Source: Pseudomonadota bacterium (GTDB lineage: Bacteria > Pseudomonadota > Gammaproteobacteria > Burkholderiales > Burkholderiaceae_E). Taken from it: a stretch of 18,095 nucleotides of DNA. The notes beneath the pieces were generated by a model. It saw only the letters and a program-made list of their open reading frames with translations, ran no database searches and was not told the DNA's origin. Below are positions 1 through 7,080 of the stretch, one piece after another. The first letter of the stretch is position 1; every line of letters starts with the position of its first letter. The position numbers were made by a program, and so were the translations under genes. The stretch covers positions 1 through 18,095 of the forward strand of contig JAEWEW010000147.1 in the NCBI GenBank assembly GCA_023389175.1, written 5' to 3'.

Positions 1-1
1 G

Positions 2-1876
2 CTCGAGGCTGCGCTGCCCGGCATCGCCGGCCTGCCCGCCGGCGAGGCGCTGCAGCTTGCGCGCATGCTCGCGGCAAACGAGAGCCTGGCGGCCGACGCC
101 ATGCCGGCACTGCTCCAGGCCAAGGCCCCCGGCTGTCTCACCCATGCGAAGGTATTCACCACCGGCGTGGTCCTGGTCGCCGCGTCGATCGGGCTCGCGA
201 ACGCCACCGTCGCGAGCGGTCCCGGCGCCGTCCTGTTCGCGTCGGCCGCCCTCGGTGGCGCAGTCACCGGGGCGCTCACGTTGCGCGACGGGCTGCGTGG
301 GGTCATGAACGTCTGCTTCGACGCGAAGAAGCTGCGTGCCGATGCCGACGCGTCGGAGCTCACCGGATCGAGCGGCCTTCCGCGCGGCCTTGTCGGTGCC
401 GGGGCAACGGACGCAGCCAGGGCGACCAAGGCGGCGAGGACGGCCAAGGCGGCGGACGGATCCGCAGGCGAGCTGTTCGACCATGGCGTCCCGCGCCGCG
501 TCACGCCGGCAGTCGTCATGCGCCTCTCGGACGAAGTCGGCAGCGGAACGCTTGCCCAGGCCCGGGCGCTTGCCGCCAGGTACGAGAGCCTGCGCGAATG
601 GGCATCCGGCGTGGTGTCCCTTCCGCCGATCCCCCTGCTGGCGGAAGCGAGCGCCCTGCAACGCGAGAGCCTGCGCCGGGCCGACCCGGCCGAGCTGGCG
701 CTCCAGGCCGGCACGTCGGCGATCGGCGCGACCGGGGCCCCGGACGGCAACCAGCTGTCGATGACCTTCCGCTTCGTCGGCGAGCCGATGCCGGTCGAGC
801 CGATGCCTTTCGCGTTCCGCCTGCGACACGACCGGCTCGGCGTCGTGAGCGATGCGACCTGGGCCAGCCTGCGGCCGCCGACCGGTGCGCTGCCCGAGGT
901 CCGGGTCATGGTCTACAAGGACGGGCCGTATCGCGGCGAGCTCGCGGGCGGCGAGCGTCGGTCGTACGAGCTGGCGGAGGCCCCGGCCAACGGGACGGTC
1001 ACCCTGGTCGACGCGACCCGCGGGCGCTTCGTCTACGCCCCCCGGCCCGGCTTCGTCGGCGCGGACCGCTTCACCTACGTCGCGCACGACGCCGACGGCA
1101 AGCCCGCATCCGGGACGGTGCATGTGGAGGTGGCCGAGAACTGCCAGCCGTCCTCGGGGACCGGCGCCTACTTCCTCGAGTGCCGGTACAGCGTTCTCGA
1201 CGAGCCGGGCTTTCATCCGTGGACCCACTCGGCCCTGGTCACGCCTTCGCCCCCCCATGGCCCGCTCGTGCTCGCCTATCGGCCGGACTACATCGGCTAC
1301 TACGAGTACTCCACGGTGGCGTCCGACAAGAGCCCGCTCGCTCCGTCCGGCACCGCGATACAGCTGGGCGTCTACCACGTGACGCGGGATGAGGGCAACG
1401 ACCGCTTCGAAGTCACCGGGTCCGGCGGCGTGTACGACGCCGCTTCAGGCGCCCGGGTTGCCCGGACGCAGACCGACTGGTATCGGGGACGGATCGTGCG
1501 CCACCCGAACGGCGTCGACTACATGATGGACTCTGCCACGATCGCCTGGGCGTGGAGCGACGTGGTCGAGGGGGAAGTGGTGCAGACCCTTCGCCAGCGA
1601 CAGAGTCTCGCCGTCGCCGGGTATCGGGAGGATGGCTCCCCGACGTATGCCGGGCAAGGCGTCGACTGCGCGGAGGGCTTCCGCCTCGAGGGCGACCGGA
1701 TGGTGTACCACGGTACGTGGGTGACGGTGTCCAACCTGTCAGACCTGGCCGGCCCGATGGTGGTCAGCCACTACAAGGGCACCTGCCCGTTCAGCGTGGC
1801 GGACCTGGCGCAGATCGCCACCGAAACCCGACCGGCCGACCTGCGCCTCGACTGGCGCACCGGGGCGCCGCGCTGA
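2..1876 (+). CDS. Ig-like-domain protein of unknown function (5' end cut by window edge)
   Basis: I do not recognise this protein. The frame is open from base 2, 21 codons before the first in-window ATG at 65, so the true start is probably outside the window. Numbering from that ATG (603 residues to the TGA): residues 29-50 and 52-72 are hydrophobic and could be two membrane segments, although a hydrophobic hairpin or toxin-like region is also possible. Residues 115-135 are Ala/Lys-rich low complexity. Residues about 279-357 resemble a single bacterial Ig-like (Big_9/cadherin-like) domain, with the pattern APANGTVTL, then FVYAPRPGFVGADRFTYVA, then GTVHVEVAE. The remaining C-terminal ~245 residues hold four Cys (C360, C373, C535, C574) and many aromatic residues, and look like a separate extracytoplasmic domain without a recognised family. 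A surface or envelope location is inferred from the Ig-like fold. It converges with the dehydrogenase gene, 54 bases away. Confidence 0.72.
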   Translation, partial: LEAALPGIAGLPAGEALQLARMLAANESLAADAMPALLQAKAPGCLTHAKVFTTGVVLVAASIGLANATVASGPGAVLFASAALGGAVTGALTLRDGLRGVMNVCFDAKKLRADADASELTGSSGLPRGLVGAGATDAARATKAARTAKAADGSAGELFDHGVPRRVTPAVVMRLSDEVGSGTLAQARALAARYESLREWASGVVSLPPIPLLAEASALQRESLRRADPAELALQAGTSAIGATGAPDGNQLSMTFRFVGEPMPVEPMPFAFRLRHDRLGVVSDATWASLRPPTGALPEVRVMVYKDGPYRGELAGGERRSYELAEAPANGTVTLVDATRGRFVYAPRPGFVGADRFTYVAHDADGKPASGTVHVEVAENCQPSSGTGAYFLECRYSVLDEPGFHPWTHSALVTPSPPHGPLVLAYRPDYIGYYEYSTVASDKSPLAPSGTAIQLGVYHVTRDEGNDRFEVTGSGGVYDAASGARVARTQTDWYRGRIVRHPNGVDYMMDSATIAWAWSDVVEGEVVQTLRQRQSLAVAGYREDGSPTYAGQGVDCAEGFRLEGDRMVYHGTWVTVSNLSDLAGPMVVSHYKGTCPFSVADLAQIATETRPADLRLDWRTGAPR

Positions 1877-1898
1877 CGTCGCAGTGCTGACCTCGCGG

Positions 1899-1922
1899 CG
1901 CGGCCGCCGGACGGTGGCCGCG
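1899..1922. terminator. GC-rich hairpin between convergent genes, candidate bidirectional terminator
   Basis: A 10-bp stem (1899-1908 pairs with 1913-1922, with one G-T wobble) closes a 4-base GGAC loop. It lies in the 54-base gap between the stop of the Ig-like protein gene and the stop of the convergent dehydrogenase gene. No T-tract follows on either strand, so it is not a textbook Rho-independent terminator. Position and stem strength are the only support. Confidence 0.4.
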
Positions 1923-1930
1923 GCTGGCTG

Positions 1931-2881
1931 CTACGGGTCGCCCGGGTCGCCCGGTTCCGCGGCCGGCGTCCCCTCGAGCGTCACGCCGTTCAGGCGCTCC
2001 CAGCGCCGCACGATCGCCGAGTTGTCCTCGGCGGCACCGATCTCGTCGCGGCCTTCGGCCCAGAGGGTCTTGACCAGCGCGATCAGCGGCGCCTCGGCCG
2101 CCAGCCCGGAGGCCAGGTCTGCGGCGATGCCGACGTCCTTGGCGAGCAGCCCCAGCGTGAAGCCGGTCGCGAAGCGCCGGGTGAGGACATGGTCCGGGAA
2201 GCTCACGTCGGAATGGAAGCTGCGGCCGGTCGACACGTTGAGGATCCGGGTCATCACCGCCGGGTCCAGGCCGAAGCGCCGGCCGACGATCAGCGCCTCC
2301 GCGGTCGCGGTGAAGGCGGTTGCGGCGACGACGTTGTTGAGCGCCTTCATCGCATGGCCGCAGCCGAGCGTTCCGCAACGGAACAGCCGCTCGCCCATCG
2401 CCTCGAGCAGCGGCCGCACCCGTTCGACCTCCGCGTCGTCGTCGGCGCCCACCATGATGGTGAGCGTGCCCGCCCGTGCCTTGGGCGCGAGCCCGGAGAC
2501 CGGCGCATCGACCAGCCGCGCGCCGGCGCTGCGGAGCACGGCCCCGAGCTCGCGGGTGCCGACCGGATCCGAGGAGCTCATGTCCACCACCACGCTGCCC
2601 GGCCGCAGGCAGGAGAGCAGCGATGCGCCGCCCCCGGCCGCGCCGGTGAGCGCCTCGCGCACCTGCGTGCCGTCCGGCAGCATGGTGACGATGACGTCGG
2701 CGGCCCGCCCGAGCGACACGGGATCCGTTGCCGCGGCCGCGCCGTGCTCGGCGGCGAACCGCGCCGCGCGCGCGGCGTCGGCATCGACCACGGTCACCGA
2801 ATGACCGGCCTTCACCAGGTTGGCGGCCATCGGCCAGCCCATGGTGCCGATGCCGATGAAGCCGACGGCAAGCGAGGTCAT
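1931..2881 (-). CDS. NAD(P)-dependent 3-hydroxyisobutyrate dehydrogenase-family oxidoreductase
   Basis: This is a 316-residue beta-hydroxyacid dehydrogenase, the usual length for the family, which oxidises or reduces small 3-hydroxyacids or tartronate semialdehyde in the cytoplasm. The N-terminal Rossmann motif GFIGIGTMGWPMAANL is at 7-22. The substrate-binding motif DAPVSG is at 125-130, with Leu131 where Gly is usual. The catalytic lysine is K179 in GHAMKALNN, and LLAKDVGIA is at 245-253 in the helical C-terminal domain. The frame is open further upstream, but the ATG at 2881 begins directly before the Rossmann strand and forms an ATGA overlap with the stop of the upstream decarboxylase-family gene, which fixes the start and implies translational coupling. 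The C-terminus ends in a small GDPGDP repeat made by a 9-base duplication. The substrate cannot be told from sequence; 3-hydroxyisobutyrate, tartronate semialdehyde and L-threonate are all possible. Confidence 0.9.
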   Translation of the reverse strand: MTSLAVGFIGIGTMGWPMAANLVKAGHSVTVVDADAARAARFAAEHGAAAATDPVSLGRAADVIVTMLPDGTQVREALTGAAGGGASLLSCLRPGSVVVDMSSSDPVGTRELGAVLRSAGARLVDAPVSGLAPKARAGTLTIMVGADDDAEVERVRPLLEAMGERLFRCGTLGCGHAMKALNNVVAATAFTATAEALIVGRRFGLDPAVMTRILNVSTGRSFHSDVSFPDHVLTRRFATGFTLGLLAKDVGIAADLASGLAAEAPLIALVKTLWAEGRDEIGAAEDNSAIVRRWERLNGVTLEGTPAAEPGDPGDP

Positions 2882-3351
2882 CTGGCGCCTGCCGCGCCCG
2901 CGGTGCCGGCCGGCGCCTGGAGATCCCCTTCCAGGTCGATGCCCATCCCGGCGAGCACCTCGGCGGCGTTGCGGATCGCATCCACGCCGAGCGGCACGCC
3001 GCAATACACCATCGCATGCAGGAGCACCTCGCGGATCTCGAGCGGCGTCGCGCCGTTGCTGATCGCGCCCTGCACGTGGATGCGCAGCTCATGCGAGCGA
3101 CCCAGCGCGCACAGCACCGCAAGCGTGGCCAGGCTGCGTTCGCGCCGGGTGAGTCCGTCGCGACTCCAGGTCTCGCCGAAGCAGTAGCGGCTCACCACGT
3201 CCTGCATCGGCCGGGTGAAGCGATTGGATTGCGCGAGCTGCCGGTCCGTCACGTCGGCGCCGAAGATCTCGCGCCGGATGGCCTCTCCCGTGCGGGTGGC
3301 ATCCGCCCCCGCGCCTGCGCCTGCCGCGTCGTCCTTCGGACCGCTGTCCAT
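2878..3351 (-). CDS. Carboxymuconolactone decarboxylase-family protein (PcaC-like)
   Basis: This 157-residue protein belongs to the carboxymuconolactone decarboxylase family. The conserved core runs from LTRRERSLATLAVLCALGR (67-85) through HELRIHVQGAISNGATPLEI (87-106) and LLHAMVYCGVPLGVDAIRNA (110-129). It lacks the CxxC redox pair of the AhpD branch and so resembles the decarboxylase branch. No other gene of the protocatechuate branch (pcaB, pcaD, pcaIJ) is in the window, so a role in beta-ketoadipate catabolism is not supported and the true substrate is unknown. The ATG at 3351 has a strong GAGGAG eight bases upstream. An Ala/Gly-rich stretch (9-18) precedes the fold. It lies 35 bases after malQ and overlaps the dehydrogenase gene by ATGA. 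Decarboxylase-like and dehydrogenase genes of these families are often neighbours, suggesting consecutive steps on one small acid. Confidence 0.85.
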   Translation of the reverse strand: MDSGPKDDAAGAGAGADATRTGEAIRREIFGADVTDRQLAQSNRFTRPMQDVVSRYCFGETWSRDGLTRRERSLATLAVLCALGRSHELRIHVQGAISNGATPLEIREVLLHAMVYCGVPLGVDAIRNAAEVLAGMGIDLEGDLQAPAGTAGAAGAR

Positions 3352-3359
3352 CGCCTCGT

Positions 3360-3365
3360 CTCCTC
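3360..3365 (-). promoter_or_regulatory. Shine-Dalgarno of the carboxymuconolactone decarboxylase-family gene
   Basis: The minus strand reads GAGGAG, eight bases before the ATG at 3351. It supports this start over continuing the open frame, which runs back into malQ. Confidence 0.75.
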
Positions 3366-3386
3366 GGTTGCTGCCGTCGGCCGATT

Positions 3387-5024
3387 CTAGCGGGGCGCCT
3401 CGGCGCGGCCGTGCGCCCGCGTGATCGCCGCCAGCCGCTCCGCATGCCAGGGCGCCACCTGCTCCCAGCGGAAGCGCCATCCCCAGCAGCCTTCGGCATC
3501 GCCCGGCCGGTTCATGCGGGCTTCGCTGCCCAGGCCGAGGATGTCCTGCAGCGGATAGATCGACAGGTCGGCGACCGAGCGCGACGCGGTCTGCACCAGG
3601 TCCCAGTTGATCTCCCGGCCGTCGACGCCGAGGTACACCTGCGCGTTGCGGCGCACCGCCTCCGGGGCGGTGGCGAACCAGCCGATGCTGGTGTCGTTGT
3701 CGTGCGTGCCGGTATAGACCACCGTGTCCCTGCTGTAGTTGTGCGGCAGGTAGAGGTTGCGGGCGTCGTCGCCGAAGGCGAATTGCAGCACGCGCATGCC
3801 CGGCAGGCCCACTGCCTCGCGCAGCGCGACCACGTCGGGGGTCACCAGCCCGAGGTCTTCGGCGATGATCGGCAGTCCGCCGACCGGCGCGCCGAGCGCC
3901 GCGGCGACCGCATCGAAGAAGTCGGTGCCCGGGCCGGCCACCCAGCGGCCGCCGATCGCATCCCGCGCATCGGCCGGCACCTCCCAGTACGCCGCGAAGC
4001 CGCGGAAGTGGTCGATGCGCACCATGTCGGTCACCGCGAGCGCGGCCTTCACCCGTCGCAGCCACCAGTCGAAGCCGAGGTCGCGATGCCGGTCCCAGCG
4101 ATAGAGCGGATTGCCCCAGAGCTGCCCGGTGGCGCTGAAGTAGTCGGGCGGCACGCCGGCAACGACGCGCGGACGCAGATCCTCGTCGAGATGGAAGAGG
4201 CCGGGATTCGCCCAGACGTCGGCGCTGTGCAGCGCGACGAAGATCGGCAGGTCGCCGACGATGCGCACGCCGCGCTCGTTGGCATGGCGCTTGACCTCCA
4301 GCCACTGCCGGTGGGCGATCCACTGCACGAACTGCCAGAAGCGGATCTCCTCGGCCGCCTCCTCGCGCAGCGCCGCGAGCGCCGACGGCTCCCGGGCGGC
4401 CAGCCCCGCGGGCCACTCGTGCCAGGTACGGCCCGGATGGCGCTGCTCGATGGTCATGAAGGTGGCGTAGTCGTCCAGCCAGCCCGCCTCGGCGGCGAGG
4501 AATCCCTCGAAGTCCGGATCGGTGCCGCGATCGGCGAGGAAGCGACGGGCCGCCGCCGCGAGGCATGCCATGCGAAAGCGCGTGACCACCGGCTGGTCGA
4601 TGCGCGGGCCGCCCGCGTTCGTTCCGGCTCCCGCCGGACCGCCGTTCCCGCCGGCAGCGGCAGCACCCGGGTCGGCGGCTGCCGCTGCCGCCTGCGCCTC
4701 CGACGGCTCCAGCCAGCCGCGCGCCACCAGATCCTCGAGGTCCACCAGCAGCGGGTTCAGCGCGAAGGCCGAGGGGCTCATGTAGGGTGAGTTGCCAGGA
4801 CCCACCGGGCCGAGCGGCAGCACCTGCCAGCGGCGCTGCCCGGCGGCCACCAGCCAGTTGACGAAGTGCCGGGCGGAGGCGCCGAAATCGCCGGAACCCG
4901 GTGACCGAAGCGACGGGCCGCGGCCTCCTGCCGCGCCGTCATCCGCGTCCGGCAGCGAGGTCGGATGCAGCAGGATCCCGCTCGCCCTTTCGGCCGTGAT
5001 CGGCAGCTCGCCCGGCATCGGCAT
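3387..5024 (-). CDS. malQ: 4-alpha-glucanotransferase (amylomaltase, GH77)
   Basis: MalQ moves alpha-1,4-glucan segments between maltodextrins, releasing glucose and rebuilding longer chains that phosphorylase can use; it acts in the cytoplasm. GH77 landmarks are all present: SGILLHPTSLP (15-25), LPLGPVGPGNSPYMSPSAFA (69-88), the nucleophile D338 in VRIDHFRGF, the acid/base E389 in IIAEDLG, and H441-D442 in YTGTHDNDT, followed by MNRPG (504-508). At 545 residues it is longer than compact bacterial amylomaltases (about 500), because of two low-complexity inserts: residues about 26-43 between the SLPD and GSGDFG motifs, and an Ala/Gly run at about 108-140. The ATG at 5024 lies four bases after the glgX stop; no good Shine-Dalgarno is visible, so coupling to glgX translation is likely. 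A second in-frame ATG at 5018 is an alternative start. Confidence 0.96.
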   Translation of the reverse strand: MPMPGELPITAERASGILLHPTSLPDADDGAAGGRGPSLRSPGSGDFGASARHFVNWLVAAGQRRWQVLPLGPVGPGNSPYMSPSAFALNPLLVDLEDLVARGWLEPSEAQAAAAAADPGAAAAGGNGGPAGAGTNAGGPRIDQPVVTRFRMACLAAAARRFLADRGTDPDFEGFLAAEAGWLDDYATFMTIEQRHPGRTWHEWPAGLAAREPSALAALREEAAEEIRFWQFVQWIAHRQWLEVKRHANERGVRIVGDLPIFVALHSADVWANPGLFHLDEDLRPRVVAGVPPDYFSATGQLWGNPLYRWDRHRDLGFDWWLRRVKAALAVTDMVRIDHFRGFAAYWEVPADARDAIGGRWVAGPGTDFFDAVAAALGAPVGGLPIIAEDLGLVTPDVVALREAVGLPGMRVLQFAFGDDARNLYLPHNYSRDTVVYTGTHDNDTSIGWFATAPEAVRRNAQVYLGVDGREINWDLVQTASRSVADLSIYPLQDILGLGSEARMNRPGDAEGCWGWRFRWEQVAPWHAERLAAITRAHGRAEAPR

Positions 5025-5028
5025 GGTC

Positions 5029-7080
5029 TCAGGCCGCGGACAACAGCGCGAGGCTGCGGGCCTTGAGCAGGATCCTGCCGCTCACGGTCTGCACCTCGGG
5101 CCGGCCGTCGCGTTGGCCGGTGTCCAGGATCACGCGCCAGTCGCGGCCGGGCAAGGTGAACGGCCAGTCGCCGGCTTCGGAGTTGAGCAACAGCAGCAGG
5201 TCGGGCTGTCCGGGCGCGGTCACCGCCATGCCGAACACATAGCGGCCGGTGCCCTGCCAATGCTCGGCCGTCATCTCGGCGCCGTCGCGGTGGTACCAGG
5301 TGACCGTGCCGTCGGCGACCTCCTTCGGCCGGGCCTCCCGAAGCCAATGCCGGTCCCGCAACTGGGGATGCTCGCGGCGCAATCGGCTCATCCACGCGGT
5401 GAACTCGAGCAGCTCCTGGTCCGCGCCGGCCCAGTCGTACCAGCTGACTTCGTTGTCCTGGCAGTAGGCATTGTTGTTGCCGCCCTGGGTACGACCCAGC
5501 TCGTCGCCGCCGAGCAGCAGCGGCACGCCTCGCGAGAGGAAGAGCGTCGCCAGCAGCGCGCGCTGCAGCCGGGCCCGGAGCGCGTTCACCATCAGCAGGT
5601 CGGTCGGGCCCTCCACGCCGCAGTTCCAGCTGAGGTTGTGCGAGGTGCCGTCCTGGTTGTTCTCGCCGTTCGCCTCGTTGTGCTTGTGGGAGTAGCTGAC
5701 CAGGTCGCGCAGGGTGAAGCCGTCGTGCGAGGTCACGTAGTTCACGCTCGCCTGCGGACAGCGGCCGGCGTGGCGGAAGATGTCGGCCGAGCCGGTCAGG
5801 CGCGCCGGCATGTCGCCGCGATACGAGGCCTTGCTCACCCAGAAGCTGCGCGCGCCGTCGCGGAAGCGGTCGTTCCACTCGGACCAGCCGGGTGGAAACC
5901 GGCCGAGCTGGTAGCCCCCGGTTCCCACGTCCCACGGTTCGGCGATCAGCTTGGCGCGGGAAAGGACCGGATCCTGGTGGACCGCCATCAGGAACGGCGC
6001 GTTGCGCTCGAAGTCGGCGCCGGCCTCGCCGCGCCCATACCGGCCCAGCGTGGCCGCGAGGTCGAAGCGAAAGCCGTCGACATGCATCTCCTCCACCCAG
6101 TAGCGCAGCGAATCCATCACCAGCTGCAGCGTCGGTCCGTTGGACAGGTTCAGGCTGTTGCCGGTGCCGGTGTAGTTCTCGTAGATGCCGGGCACCGCGC
6201 GCCGCAGGTGGTAGTAGGTGGGGTTGTCGAGGCCGCGCAGCGAAAGGGTGGGGCCGCGCTGGTCGCCTTCGGCGGTGTGGTTGTAGACGACGTCCAGGAT
6301 GACCTCGATCCCGGCGCGGTGCAACTCGCGCACCATGGTCTTGAACTCGGTGACCGGATCGACCCGGGCGAAGCGTCGGTCGGGCACGAAGAAGGCAAGC
6401 GTGCTGTATCCCCAGTAGTTCACCAGGCCGCGCATGACCAGCGGCTGCTCGCTCACGGCGTGGTGCACCGGCAGCAGGTCCACCGCGGTGACGCCGAGCC
6501 GCTTCAGGTGGGCGATCGCCGCCGGCGAGCACAAGCCTTCGTAGGTGCCGCGCAGCTCCGGCGCCACGTCCGGATGCAGCCGGGTGAATCCCTTGACATG
6601 GGTCTCGTAGAAGACGCTGTCGTCGAGGGGGACCGCGGGCGGTCGCACGCCCTGCCAGTCGAATGGCACCTCGTCGGGCCCGCCGGTGACCACCGCCTTC
6701 CAGGCGTCCCGGGCATTGTCCTGCGCGGCATGGCTGCCGCTATCGAGGTGCGCCTCGGTCCAGCGGAACTCGCCGCCGAGGCGGCGGGCGTACGGATCGA
6801 GCAGCAGCTTTGCCGGGTTGAAGCGCAGGCCGTGCTCATGGTCCATCGGGCCCCAGGCCCGATAGCCGTAGACCAGCCCGGCGCCGGCGCCCGGCAGATG
6901 GCCGTGCCAGATGCCGTCGGTCTGCTCGGTGAATTCATGCCGGCCGGTCTCGCGCAGCCCGGTCGCATCGAAGGTGCACAGCACCATCCGGGTCGCATGC
7001 GCGGAATAGACCGCGAAGTTGACGCCGCCGTCGGTGCAGGTGGCACCCAGCGGGAAGGGACGTCCACGGCCGAGCGTCAT
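5029..7080 (-). CDS. glgX: Glycogen debranching enzyme (GH13, isoamylase-type)
   Basis: GlgX hydrolyses alpha-1,6 branches of the phosphorylase limit dextrin, releasing short maltodextrins. The 683-residue product begins with a CBM48-type beta-domain (about 9-75, GATCTDGGVNFAVYSAHA) and continues with a GH13 barrel carrying the four conserved regions: DVVYNH (263-268), DGFRFD with nucleophile D340, AEPWD with acid E381, and SHDG with D453. GNNNAYCQDN (534-543) and HKHNEANGENNQDGT (466-480) are strongly GlgX/TreX-like. The open frame extends 36 codons upstream, but those codons lie inside glgP, and family alignment begins at MTLGRGRPFPLG. The chosen ATG at 7080 gives an ATGA overlap with the glgP stop, indicating coupled translation. 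malQ follows four bases after its stop. All catalytic residues are intact. Confidence 0.97.
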   Translation of the reverse strand: MTLGRGRPFPLGATCTDGGVNFAVYSAHATRMVLCTFDATGLRETGRHEFTEQTDGIWHGHLPGAGAGLVYGYRAWGPMDHEHGLRFNPAKLLLDPYARRLGGEFRWTEAHLDSGSHAAQDNARDAWKAVVTGGPDEVPFDWQGVRPPAVPLDDSVFYETHVKGFTRLHPDVAPELRGTYEGLCSPAAIAHLKRLGVTAVDLLPVHHAVSEQPLVMRGLVNYWGYSTLAFFVPDRRFARVDPVTEFKTMVRELHRAGIEVILDVVYNHTAEGDQRGPTLSLRGLDNPTYYHLRRAVPGIYENYTGTGNSLNLSNGPTLQLVMDSLRYWVEEMHVDGFRFDLAATLGRYGRGEAGADFERNAPFLMAVHQDPVLSRAKLIAEPWDVGTGGYQLGRFPPGWSEWNDRFRDGARSFWVSKASYRGDMPARLTGSADIFRHAGRCPQASVNYVTSHDGFTLRDLVSYSHKHNEANGENNQDGTSHNLSWNCGVEGPTDLLMVNALRARLQRALLATLFLSRGVPLLLGGDELGRTQGGNNNAYCQDNEVSWYDWAGADQELLEFTAWMSRLRREHPQLRDRHWLREARPKEVADGTVTWYHRDGAEMTAEHWQGTGRYVFGMAVTAPGQPDLLLLLNSEAGDWPFTLPGRDWRVILDTGQRDGRPEVQTVSGRILLKARSLALLSAA

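Noticed and set aside
3411..4790. Plus-strand open frame of 459 codons opposite malQ
   Set aside because: It is a shadow of malQ without domains or a convincing ribosome binding site.
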